Source: Budorcas taxicolor (lineage: Eukaryota > Chordata > Mammalia > Artiodactyla > Bovidae). Taken from it: a DNA stretch of 64,000 nucleotides. The translations under genes and the position numbers were made by a program. Below are positions 35,394 through 44,222 of the stretch, piece after piece; position 1 is the first letter of the stretch; each line of letters opens with the position of its first letter. The DNA lies in assembly GCF_023091745.1 (NCBI RefSeq), contig NC_068934.1, positions 13,842,434 to 13,906,433 on the forward strand, given 5' to 3'. The notes below the pieces were generated by a model. The model searched no databases, was not told the origin of the DNA, and was given only the letters and a program-made list of their open reading frames with translations.

Positions 35394-35502
35394 CCATTTC
35401 TTTCTCTAGGGAATCTTCCTGACCCAGGAGTCGAACCTGCATTTCTTGCATCTCCTGCATTGGCAGGCGGATTCTTTACCACTGCACCACATGGGGTGCC
35501 CA
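35394..35502 (-). mobile_element. Bov-tA head, minus arm of a fold-back pair
   Basis: Reverse complement of the same SINE part (GACCCAGGAGTCGAACCTGC, GGCAGGCGGATTCTTTACC). With the plus arm it makes an inverted repeat of roughly 100-bp arms with almost no spacer. Confidence 0.88.
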
Positions 35503-36278
35503 TAAATATAAGACATGACCCCATAAAATTTTTAGAAGATAAGATAGGCAAAACATTCTCTGACATAAATTTCTTAGGTTAGTATCCCAATTTAATAGAA
35601 ATAAAAGCAAAAATAAACAAAGTTCACCTAATCAAACTTATAAGCTTTGACAAGACGCTTATAAGCTTCTTATAAGCTTTCACAAGAAATGAAAGCATAA
35701 ACAAAATGAAAAAGACAAGTTATTGACTGGGAGAAATATTAGCAGACAGTGCAAATGGCAGGGGCTTAGTTTCCAAAATTTCAAAGAGCTGATACAATTC
35801 AATAACAAAAATACAACTCAATTAAAAATAGATAGAAATCCTAAATAGACATTTCTTTAAATAAGACATAGATAGAGCCAGTAAGCACATGCAAAGATGC
35901 TCAACAAAGCTATTTACTAGAGAAATGCAGATCAAAATGATGAGGTGCCACCTCACACTGGTCAGAATGGCCATCATTAAAAAGTCTACAAATAGTAAAT
36001 GCTGGAGAGTTTGTGGAGAAAAGGCAACCTTCCTGCACTGTTGGTGGGAATGTAAATTGGTGCAGCCATTATGTAGAACAGTATGGAAGTTCCTTTAAAA
36101 ACTAAAAATAGAGCTACCATATGATCCTGTAATCCCACTCCTGGGCATATATCTGGAGAAAACTCCAATTCAAAAAATACCTGAACCCCAGTATTCATAA
36201 CAGTATAATTTACAATAGCCAAGACATGGAAGCAACCTAAAATGTCCATCAACTGATGGATAAAAAAGATATGGTGTG

Positions 36279-36281
<3 letters not shown>

Positions 36282-36318
<37 letters not shown>
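36282..36318. repeat. (AC)n microsatellite
   Basis: About 18 AC units in the L1 3' UTR; likely polymorphic. Confidence 0.95.
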
Positions 36319-36320
<2 letters not shown>

Positions 36321-36440
36321 GGACTATTAGTCAACCATTGAAAGAATAAAATAGTAGCATTTGCAGCAATATGGAAGGACCTAGAGATTATCATACTAAG
36401 TGAAGTCAGCAAGAGAAAGACAAATATATGATGTCACATA

Positions 36441-36706
36441 ATGATGCTAAAGCTGAAGCTCCAGTACTTTGCACACCTCACGCGAAGATTTGACTCACTG
36501 GAAAAGACTCTGATGCTGGGAGGGATTGGGGGCAGGAGGAGAGGGGACGACCCAGGATGAGATGGCTGGATGGCATCACGGACTCGATGGACGTGAGTCT
36601 GAGTGAGCTCCGGGAGATGGTGATGGACAGGGAGGCCTGGCGTGCTGTGATTCATGGGGTCGCAAAGAGTCGGACACGACTGAGTGACTGAACTGAACTG
36701 AACTGA
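36441..36706 (+). mobile_element. BovB 3' end, short copy
   Basis: Plus-strand BovB from ATGATGCTAAAGCTGAAGC to the ACTGAACTGAACTGAACTGA tail, inside L1. CpG-rich and little diverged (GGACGTGAG, GTCGCAAAGAGTCGGACACG), which suggests a young insertion. Confidence 0.93.
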
Positions 36707-37082
36707 TATGTGGAATCTATTTAGATTTTGTAAATGAACTTATTTACAAAACAGAAAAAGCAAACTTATGGTTGCCAAAGGGGAGGAAGGAGGGATAAAT
36801 TTAGAATCTGCAATTAGAAGATAAAAACTACTATATATAAAACAAATAAACAATGAAGTCCTATTTTATAGCACAGGGAATTATATTCAATATCCTGTAA
36901 TAAACCATAATGGAAAAGAATATGAAAAAGAATATATACACACACACACACACACTTACATGTATTCTTAAAGTTGATTCTTGTATAAATCAACTATATT
37001 TCAATAAAAATGTGAGACTATTATATAGAACCTGAATTTTCATATGAGGCAAAACATATGAAGTCATCTAATATAAGGAATG

Positions 37083-37112
37083 GACTTCCCTGGTGGCTCG
37101 GCTGGTAAAGAA
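37083..37112 (+). mobile_element. 30-bp Bov-tA head stub
   Basis: Only GACTTCCCTGGTGGCTCGGC and a few more head bases remain; the rest is not Bov-tA. Confidence 0.7.
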
Positions 37113-37544
37113 AGGTCTAAGTCAGCAGGGTTTTGTTCTAACAGTTACATCTTAAAGAGGCCAAAGTGGAGGAAGGAAGGCTTATTTTCATTAAATATTC
37201 ATTCCGTTTCAGAGTTTGATAGAGTGTATGTGCCATATTATATAGCCCAAGACCATGTTTCTAACTGGGAAATCTCCTTGGGAAATTTTGATAAATCTTA
37301 AATTGTAGCTGAAACAATCAAGAAAAGGAAAAACAAAACAGGCCAAAGTCATTTTTTGACCGTATATCATGTTTCTTAAAATAGACTATGTACTTCTAAA
37401 GATAACGTGGATATGATATAGAGAGATTTGAGATGAAGTCCCAGTTAAATGCCTGACTAGTTCCTTGATCTTCAGTATTCTGCATGGTTAACACTTCTGA
37501 GTTCTCACTGATACTTTGTCTTACTTAATCCTAATAAAACACTG
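37113..37544. other. Unassigned sequence
   Basis: No gene or repeat recognised between two L1 copies. Confidence 0.4.
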
Positions 37545-37732
37545 TATGTCACTTATATGTGGATCCTAAAGTATCACACAAATGAACCTACCTGTGAGCC
37601 AGAAACAGAATCAGACATAGAGAGCAGACTTGTGATTACCATGGGGAAGGTTGGCGGGGGAAGGGTGGATGAGAGATTGGAGTTTGCAGATGTGAGGTAT
37701 TTGCATATATGGATAAACAAGGTCGTACTATA

Positions 37733-37808
37733 TAGTCTTTTACCTAACATTTTGCATTATGGTTTATCACCAGATATTGAATATAGTCCCCTGTGCTGCA
37801 GGACTAGC
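37733..37808 (-). other. Inverted segment: last 17 bp of ERV LTR plus L1 flank
   Basis: TAGTCTTTTACCTAACA at 37733-37749 is identical to the final 17 bases of the LTR at 42214-42230 but lies in the opposite orientation. The next 59 bases are L1 3' UTR sequence, also inverted. Flipped back, they read L1, then AATGCAAAA, then the LTR edge TGTTAGG. The right flank of the surviving LTR begins CAAAAGAAC, so CAAAA is the 5-bp target duplication. Confidence 0.85.
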
Positions 37809-37818
37809 AAGTGATTTT

Positions 37819-37910
37819 TTTCCATGCATTCTCTAACTTTATTTTAGGAAAAAAACATTCTGTCTACTATTTTTAGCTATGCTGCTGTGGCCGCTCTAAA
37901 AAGGGGGAGA
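37819..37910 (+). mobile_element. 3' internal end of a class II-like ERV with polypurine tract
   Basis: About 90 bp end in AAAAAGGGGGAGA (37898-37910), a polypurine tract in the exact position before an LTR start. The coding body of this second ERV is gone. The left border is approximate. Confidence 0.65.
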
Positions 37911-38655
37911 TGCCGGGAGCCAGCACGGGAGATCCCACCCATGACAAGGTCATGTAGGAACAGTCCTGATAAGCAAGGCCTCAGGACACGACAGACCCCC
38001 TTGACCTGCTTGAGCATCTACCCCAAAACCAGAATCTGTCTGTCTTACTATTTTATGCCTTTCACCAACTCTTCTGACATTAACAGGGGGCTGTTTCCAA
38101 CCACCTTTCTCTGGAAAGAGTTAATCTAGGGCTGTAGTTGATAAATCTCCTGGGCATGAAAAGAATGTTTTAACCCCCCTGTTAGCATTCTAGCTTACTT
38201 GGCAGGTTTATCCAGATTCTTGCAACATTGTTGAGCCAATGCTTGCTGCCAAGTTCTCACATCCCTTATCCATTGTGTTCCTGGGAGTGCATATAGTCAG
38301 GATGTAGAAAAAACAAGCAGCAGCTTTAGCATTAGCAACATTAGGCTTTGAGTTAATAAGTTCTTTCTTTGCTGTAACCCACTGAGTCTTTGCTCCATAA
38401 AAATGTAACTCTGTACTTAAAGGGTGACGCAGGCTAGGAATTTAAGAAGAAACACTTTAAGGGAAAATTATGGTTCTGGCTGACCAACCTTTATCAAAAA
38501 GGAGTCATAAAATATCAATAGGCCTCCGGGCCAGAAGATGATGTACAAAAAGTAAGACTCTTGCAGGAAGGAACCTGATATTGATAAAAGTTAATACTGA
38601 TGGAATGTTGAGTTGACTCTGCATTTTTCACCTTGCTGTATGTACAACTCAGGGT
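37911..38655 (+). mobile_element. Class II-like ERV LTR, U3 part, truncated
   Basis: Starts TGCCGGGAGCCAGCACGGGA straight after the polypurine tract, as in bovine betaretrovirus-like LTRs, and continues for about 745 bp of U3-like sequence. It stops near ACAACTCAGGG before any clear R or U5, where it meets the minus-strand class I ERV. The breakpoint is placed by loss of resemblance only. Confidence 0.65.
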
Positions 38656-38663
38656 AGGAGTTT

Positions 38664-38963
38664 ATTGGACTCATGGTGTGGATTAGAGGCTTTAGTTGTC
38701 AGCTTTATTAAGTCCTGTTGGAGCTTATGTTGGATTTGTTTTTGTCTCTGATCTTGGGCCCCCTTTCCGTCTGTCATTTCGTAGTGGGTTTGTATGGTGA
38801 AACAGAAGTCTTTGTCTCTAGCTTTATAGCAGTTAGAGGCTGAGTTTGATTTGGCAGTCCCAAGGCTCTTGGATGTCCAATACCATTTACCCCCATGGGA
38901 GCATGGCTGGGCAGGTGAGACATAACAGTCTCGGTAGACATAAGTGTAGGTTGTGAACCCAGG
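38664..38963 (-). pseudogene. env-like fragment of the class I ERV
   Basis: An open run of roughly 99 codons begins right after the A19 tract. It is rich in Cys and Trp/Tyr (for example YVYRDCYVSP, then a GGKWYW segment), consistent with a retroviral surface subunit fragment. It has no start, signal peptide, cleavage site or transmembrane part. Assignment to env rests on composition and on its place after pol, so confidence is moderate. Confidence 0.5.
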
Positions 38964-38982
38964 TTTTTTTTTTTTTTTTTTT
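38964..38982 (-). repeat. A19 tract joining pol and env remnants
   Basis: Nineteen T on the plus strand (A in the ERV sense) sit exactly where polymerase coding sequence stops and the env-like frame starts. No RNase H or integrase lies between. Confidence 0.85.
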
Positions 38983-40114
38983 GTCTCATTTGGTGTAGCC
39001 TCAGGGGCAGGGCGTAGGTTGTCAAGGTCTGGGTGAGTTGGGCCTTTTGTTGAGTTGTTTGGTATCCTTTAGAGCTAAGGAAGTTAAGAAGAATAGTGGT
39101 ATGTGTCTGAGAGAGAGCTTGTGAGGGGCTGCAGAGCAGAAGGTCATCCACATACTGTAAGAGGACACTAGGGGCCAAAGGGCATGTGGCCAGATCCCGG
39201 GCCAGAGCCTGGCCAAATAAATGGGGGCTCTCTCATCTCTAAACCCTTGGGGGAGGACTGTCCATGTTAGCTGGGAGGATTGTCGGGTTTCTGGGTCGGT
39301 CCATGTGAAAGCAAAGAGGAACTGGCAGTCTGGGTGTAAGGGAACAGTGAAAAAGGCATCTTTGAGGTCTATGACAATAAAGTGAGTCGTACTGTTAGGG
39401 ATGTCAGAAAGCAAGGTATCAGGACTGGGGACAACTGGATGAGCAGGGATTATGGCCTCATTTATCAGTCGAAGGTCCTGAACCAATCGGTAGCCGCCAG
39501 AAGTCTTCCGCACTGGGAGAATGGGGGTATTACAGGGCGAGGTCGTGGGGACTAGGAGGCCCTGGCCTAAGAGACAGTCTATGATTGGTTTAAGACTGTG
39601 TAGGTGAGTCTGAGAGATGGGGGATTGAGGGCGGCTTGGGAAGTGGGAAGGATCACGTAATTTAATCAGGATGGGGGTGTGATGGGTTGCTAACCAGAGG
39701 GATTTCAGTGTCCCAGATGGTAGGGTTGACAATTGGAGCCTCAGGGGAGCAGAGGAGGAGAAGGGGTAAGGTGAGAGATTGGGAAAGTGAGAGAGGTAGG
39801 TGAATAGTGGCCCTAAGTTTAGTTAAAATGTCTCGCCCCAGCAGGGGAGTGGGGCATGAAGGGATTATCAGAAAAGAGTGAGTGAACAAGAAGTGATCAA
39901 GCTGACAGGGCTGTGGCCCAGTCTGCAAGGGTCGTGAAGATGTGCTATCTATACCCACCAGCGAGACCTGGGAAGGATGCAGGGTGCCCCCGAAGGAGGC
40001 AAGGACCAAGTAAGTAGCCCCTGTATCTATCAAGAAATTGATAGACTTACCTGCCACTTGAAGCATTACCCTGGGCTCGGCTTGGGTTATGGGAGTCCCA
40101 GAGTCTGGTCGCCA
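38983..40114 (-). pseudogene. ERV protease and reverse transcriptase remnant
   Basis: In the intact virus the protease cuts the polyproteins and the polymerase copies viral RNA into DNA. The protease part begins after the gag UGA codon in the same frame and shows the catalytic FLIDTGATYLVL near 40030. Polymerase motifs follow in order: LPVRK, YRLVQDLR, IDLKDAFFTVPLHPD, LPQGF and YVDDLLL, the last in a different frame. Catalytic aspartates of both the IDLKDAFF and YVDD boxes are kept, but two frame changes (near 39690 and 39200) break the chain. The sequence stops at the A19 tract about 40 codons after YVDD. Confidence 0.92.
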
Positions 40115-40117
40115 TCA
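40115..40117 (-). promoter_or_regulatory. gag UGA stop, read-through position
   Basis: gag ends ...SFDED then UGA then WRPDSG in one frame that runs on into the protease. This is the gammaretroviral layout, where a suppressed stop gives Gag-Pol. Confidence 0.8.
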
Positions 40118-41810
40118 ATCTTCATCAAAGGAGAGAAGTTCCAAGGTGGGGTGTGGGGAGGAAATGTCCTTTTGGGAGCCCAGACCTCGGCCTGGTAAGG
40201 CCGGGGCCTGAGTCGCCAGGGGACAGTCACTTGCCCAATGTCCCAGTTGTTTGCAACGAGGGCACAGCTTTGTCGGGGGCCGGGGGTTTGGGCATTGGTG
40301 GGCCCAGTGGCCCTCATGACCGCATTTGAAGCAGGCTCCTGGTGGTGGCTTCTGGGGACCCACTTTCTGTCCTGTGGCCTGCCGCAGGGCTGCTGCCAGT
40401 GCCTGGGTGTGTTTCTCAAGGAGGTCAGCCTGGAGTTCGGCTTTTTGTTTAAGCCTTGCCTTGCGGCTGGCTTTGGTGGTTTCCTCTCAGGCATTGTAAA
40501 CCTTAAAGGCCATTTTTACCAGGTCTCGGAGCAGGGTCTGAGGCCCATCCTCAGCCTTGGAGAGTTTTTTTTTTTTGATGTCTGAAGCTGATTGGGATAT
40601 AAAACGGTTGGCTAGGGTAGTAACCCCTGCCGGAAAATCTGGGGCAATCTGGGTATAGGTGGTGAGAGCCTCTGTCAGCCTGTTAAGAAAGGCTGCTGGG
40701 TTTTCATCTGGGCCCTGGGTTATTTCACCTAGCTTAAGTAGGTTTACCACCTTGAGGGAGGTGGTTTCTATTTCCTCCAATAGGCATTTTTCCATGTATC
40801 GAATGTTGGCTCCGCCTCTCTGTCCCTCCTGATAGTCTCAGTCTGGGTCTTCATCTGGAATAGCAGCCGCTCTGGGTGGCCGGGCTGGGTCTGCTGGGTT
40901 GGCTAGGTGTCTCCGGTCTGCTACCACTCTTGCTGTGGTCCAAATGGTCTTTCTTTCTTCTGGGGTAGTGGTGGACCCCAGGATGACAAATATTTCTTGC
41001 CAGGTGAGGGTGTAAGACCGAGACAGCTGGGTAAAGTTTTTGATGTAGTTGGAGAGGTTGGCTGAATAGGAGCCTAGCCGCTGTTTGATATGGGCAAGGT
41101 CTTGGAGTGAAAAGGGTACTTGGACATGGGTGAGACCCTCTGGGCCGGCCACCTGGCAGAGAGGAAGCAGGGGAGTTGGTGGCGGATTGGGAGCGGTCTG
41201 CGACCTTGTGTGTGAGCTGACTGGTGAGCCAGAAAGGGGTGGGCATGGAGGAAGGGGTGGATATTGAGGTGGAGCCAAGGGAGCGGTGGGAGGAGTAGTC
41301 ACAGGAGGCCTGGGCTGTGAGGATGGTGGGAGAGGGGAAGACATGGGAGAAGTTGGCAATGGCGATGGGGGGGGTTGGTGTGGGGGAGATCGGTGAAGCC
41401 AGGCATGAAGGGAGGGGTGGATATAGAGGCGGCTTTGTCACAGGAGGGCTGGGCTGTGAGGGCAGTGGAGGAGGGGAAGACATGGGAGAAGTTGGCAAGG
41501 GCGATAGTTAGAAGAATTTCAGAAGGGGAACAGTGGGTATATAGGGTGGGATGGGAGCGCAACAGCCAGACCGTTTTCCCGTCTTCTGGCAGTAATTATC
41601 TAAGTCACAGAGGATGTTAAAATCAAAAGTTCCAGTTGGCAGCCATTGTGAGCTGTTATCTAAAGAATATTGGGGCCATGCCTCAGAACAAAGGAAGGTT
41701 AAGCGTTTGGAATGAATTTCTCCGGAGATATGTAGAGTTCTGAGGTTGGCGAGTAGACATTCTAGTGGTGTAGACCAGGGCTGGTCAGCCTTGGAGGCAG
41801 CCGCCCCCAT
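40118..41810 (-). pseudogene. ERV gag remnant (matrix, p12-like, capsid, nucleocapsid)
   Basis: gag makes the virion shell. The start chosen is the Met of MGAAASKADQPW (41810), since Gly2 is a myristoylation site; an in-frame Met lies 10 codons upstream. The matrix runs to a stop at 41508. A Pro/Ser-rich p12-like stretch follows in other frames with a 139-bp tandem duplication. The capsid shows LQDLAHIKQRLGSYS and the homology-region-like segment QGPDENPAAFLNRLTEAL. The nucleocapsid has two knuckles, CFKCGHEGHWAHQC and CPRCKQLGHWASDC (both CX2CX4HX4C). An 8-base T run near 40567 and other indels break the frame. Confidence 0.9.
41242..41520. repeat. Tandem duplication in the p12-like region of gag
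   Basis: GGGTGGATAT ... CACAGGAGG ... GCTGGGCTGTGAGG ... GACATGGGAGAAGTTGGCAA occurs twice, offset by 139 bp (second marker at 41341 and 41480). Units differ by several substitutions and a small indel. Confidence 0.85.
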
Positions 41811-42067
41811 GGCGACTATGAAACGAAGGTCCTGGACCAATCGTTAACGGGGCTGGGAGTGGTCCAGTCAGGCATCCCCGAACAGGCCATCAACCCAGCG
41901 AGGAGAAGGCCGCTCAGCCAAGATGGACGTCTCCAAGTTGACAGGCGGCGAGGAAGCAAACCTGGCTTGTGGAGGAGGGGTCCAGATGCGGCCGCGATTT
42001 ACGGGAACCGGGACACCCTAGGCATAATAGCCACGGGAGCAGCAACCCCCAGAGCCCGACTGATGGA

Positions 42068-42074
42068 ACTTACC
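42068..42074 (-). promoter_or_regulatory. ERV 5' splice donor
   Basis: GGTAAGT lies in the leader between the primer site and gag, the expected place for the donor of spliced env RNA. It matches the consensus; use is inferred. Confidence 0.6.
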
Positions 42075-42193
42075 CCGTATCCTGCCAGACGGTTGAATGG
42101 TCCCAGAGGGGTGACGGGGTGACCTGGTCCGGTGCAGGCCAGACCCGAGGGGACCACAAATCCCACTTGTCGCGGGATGAGCCCTCGCCTCGG

Positions 42194-42211
42194 GCCCCAC
42201 GTTGGGCGCCA
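42194..42211 (-). promoter_or_regulatory. Primer binding site, tRNA-Lys(1,2) type
   Basis: TGGCGCCCAACGTGGGGC is complementary over 18/18 bases to the 3' end of tRNA-Lys(CTT) including CCA. It starts two bases after the LTR end, so it is correctly placed. A proline, glycine or similar primer is more usual for class I viruses. Confidence 0.92.
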
Positions 42212-42213
42212 AA

Positions 42214-42588
42214 TGTTAGGTAAAAGACTAGGACACCAAATGAGTGTCTAACGGGCTTTGTAATGGCAAAGCGCTCCCGGGCGGGGTTCCCGGACCCGAA
42301 CAAGGCAGGTCAAGGAAGCCCGTGCCCAGACTGTGTTGGGGGTGGTTTTTATATGTTCGTTGTGAGGGATGGTCAGGCTAGATAGACGGGGGTTCAGATA
42401 GGTGGCCAGGCCGAGGCGTCGCGGGCTGACAGGTCCTTCTACGTGGCTGGGGTGGGGCAGCTTTAGCTGGCGAAGTGTGCTGTCATTGGTCCCCAGGATC
42501 TGGGAGGCGCCTTCCGTTAGAGACCTCCCCCCACCAGTGGGGGAGAGAAAGGGGCGGCCCATCATGGCCCCCAGGGTCTGACCTTACA
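42214..42588 (-). mobile_element. 5' LTR of the class I ERV (375 bp)
   Basis: Edges TGTAAGG...CCTAACA in the viral sense form an imperfect 7-bp inverted repeat with TG/CA ends. An ATATAAAA TATA box lies near 42345-42352. The U3 and the R/U5 part are GC- and CpG-rich in a strongly AT-rich region. It is flush with L1 sequence at 42589 and appears complete. Confidence 0.92.
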
Positions 42589-42715
42589 CAAAAGAACTTA
42601 AAAAAGAATGTGTGTGTATACACACACACAAATATATATATATAACTGAATCACTTTGTTCAGTATAAATTAATACATTATATATTAACTATACTTCAAT
42701 TAAAAACTCATGAGA

Positions 42716-42850
42716 TAGGAAGTATTACTATCCTAATTTTATACATGAAGAAATGGAAATTAACACCCTTGCCTAGGAACAGTTTTAAGTGATGAACCCA
42801 GTACTCTAACACAGTTGATGTCATTCCAAAGTCTGAATTTTGACTTCAGA
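42716..42850 (-). repeat. MIR SINE
   Basis: GTATTACTATCCTAATTTTATACATGAAGAAATGGAAA-type order followed by a gap and AACCCAGTACTCTAACAC fits minus-strand MIR. Confidence 0.65.
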
Positions 42851-43066
42851 TGTCAGGAGAGGGTCTGTGTTAGAATCACTAATCTCTAAGGGCTTTCTAT
42901 CTACTTGCTATGGGTCTCTGGATTATTTAAAAATCTTTCCTTGATGCCTGGGTGAGCTGATGCATATGATGGTGTTATAAAATCTCTGGAATCCAGGACT
43001 TCAGTTCCCATAATGTGAGAAAGGGGCCCTTTCTGCCTGATATTTGTTAAGAATATGGTTGTTGAA
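42851..43066. other. Short unassigned spacer
   Basis: Nothing recognised. Confidence 0.4.
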
Positions 43067-43083
43067 AGTTGCCAGTTTCTTTG

Positions 43084-43621
43084 TTTTGTTATTAAAAATT
43101 TTTTTGTTGCAGTATAGTTGCTTTACAGTCTTATATTAGTTTCTACTGTACAACAAAGTGAATCAGGTCTCTGTGTATCTGTCAATCCCAATCTCTTGAT
43201 TCATCCCACTTCCCCCTCCCCACTAGGTGTACGTATGTTCTCTGCATCTGTTTCTTTGTTTCTTTTTTGCAAGTAAGATCATCTATACCATTTTTCTAGA
43301 TTCCACGTGTATGCATTAATATATAGCATTTGTTTTTTCTTTTTTTTTTAGTGTTTCATTCTTTTAAAAAAATTATTTAAATTGGAGGCTACTGTACAAT
43401 ATTGTAGTATTTTTTCCCATACATTCACATGAATCAGCCATGTTTTTTTCTTTCTGACTTACTTCACTCTGTATGACAGTCTCTATGTCCATCCATGTCT
43501 CTACAAATGACCCAATTTCATTTCTTTTTATGGCCATGTAATATTACATTGTATATATGTATCCCATCTTCTTTATCTGTTCCTCTGTTGATGAACGTTT
43601 ATCTTGCTTCCATGTCCTAAC
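43084..43621 (-). mobile_element. L1 3'-end insertion with target duplication
   Basis: Artiodactyl L1 3' UTR on the minus strand. Flanks AGTTGCCAGTTTCTTTG (43067-43083) and AGTTGCCAGTTTCTCTG (43622-43638) are a 16/17 duplication. A smaller L1 stub is nested inside. Confidence 0.9.
43350..43441 (-). mobile_element. Short L1-BT 3' stub nested in L1
   Basis: TTGGAGGCTACTGTACAATA and CATACATTCACATGAATCAG are the L1-BT 3' end. The host L1 resumes at TTTCTTTCTGACTTACTTCAC. T-rich flanks hide the exact duplication. Confidence 0.8.
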
Positions 43622-43683
43622 AGTTGCCAGTTTCTCTGATTCAAGAGGAAAGGTAGGAGACAGACTTTGTGAAGTAAGGGTGA

Positions 43684-44222
43684 GTTCAGTTCAGTTCAGT
43701 TGGTCAGTAGTGTCTGACTCTTTGCAACCCCATGAACCGCAGCATGCCAGGCCTCCCTGTCCATCACCAATTCCTGGAGTCCACCAAACCCATGTGCACT
43801 GTGTCAGTGATGCCATCCAGCCATCTCATCCTCTGTCATCCCCTTCACCTCCTGCCCTCAATCTTTCCCAGCATCAGGGTCTTTTCAAATGAGTCAGTTC
43901 TCGGCATCAGGTGGCCAAAGTATTGGAGTTTCAACTTCAACATCAGTCCCTCCAATGAACACCCAGGACTGATCTCCTTTAGGATGGACTGGTTCGATCT
44001 CCTTGCAGTCCAAGGGACTCTCAAGAGTCTTCTCCAACACCACAGTTCAAAAGCATCAATTCTTTGGCGCTCAGCTTTCTTTATAGTCCAGCTCTCGCAT
44101 CCATACATGACCACTGGAAAAACCATAGCCTTGACTAGACGGCCCTTTGTTGGCAAAGTAATGTCTCTGCTTTTCAATATGCTCTCTAGGTTAGTCGTAA
44201 CTTTTCTTCCAAGGAGTAAGCG
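43684..44222 (-). mobile_element. BovB 3' half
   Basis: Minus-strand BovB with the TTCAGTTCAGTTCAGTTGG tail at left, ending in the AAGGAGTAAGCG segment. A 110-codon minus frame (43845-44177) keeps the C-terminal MYGCESWTIKKAE and WCWRRLLRVPWTARRSNQS region with no catalytic part. Confidence 0.93.

Larger units (their letters stand above)
35505..37010 (+). mobile_element. L1, 5'-truncated, interrupted by BovB
   Basis: Plus-strand L1 ORF2 C-terminus and 3' UTR. A worn cysteine motif (CWRVCGEKATFLHCWWEC) lies near 36000-36050, then the 3' UTR, interrupted at 36441-36706 by BovB and resuming at TATGTGGAATC. It ends in CAATAAAAATG at about 37010. It holds a local triplication of TTATAAGCTT near 35640-35680 and a CA microsatellite. 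Confidence 0.9.
38664..42588 (-). mobile_element. Class I (gamma-like) endogenous retrovirus, deleted and inactive
   Basis: In minus orientation the order is LTR, primer binding site, leader with splice donor, gag, UGA stop, protease, reverse transcriptase, an A19 tract and an env-like scrap. RNase H, integrase and most of env are missing. The 3' LTR survives only as the 17-bp inverted relic at 37733. gag and pol carry frameshifts. Class I is inferred from the same-frame gag-UGA-protease arrangement and from the matrix, capsid and polymerase resemblance. The lysine primer site and two NC zinc knuckles are unlike typical MLV-type viruses. Confidence 0.9.
37545..42715 (+). mobile_element. L1 3' UTR that was the target of the ERV
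   Basis: Plus-strand L1 3' UTR runs from TTATATGTGGATCC (37553) to about 37732. Its continuation is found inverted at 37750-37808, and its end resumes directly after the ERV LTR at 42589 (CAAAAGAACTTAAAAAAG ... TTCAATTAAAAA). A GT/CA and TA-rich segment lies at 42608-42645. The pieces rebuild one continuous L1 end with the ERV inside. Confidence 0.85.

Noticed and set aside
35636..35690. Three copies of TTATAAGCTT, possible regulatory repeat
   Set aside because: It is a local triplication of an L1 ORF2 string and needs no other explanation.
40238..40585. 115-codon plus-strand frame
   Set aside because: Antisense of ERV nucleocapsid and capsid sequence.
43684..43703. TTCAGTTCAGTTCAG as a regulatory repeat
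   Set aside because: It is the ordinary BovB 3' tail read on the opposite strand, seen at every young BovB copy.
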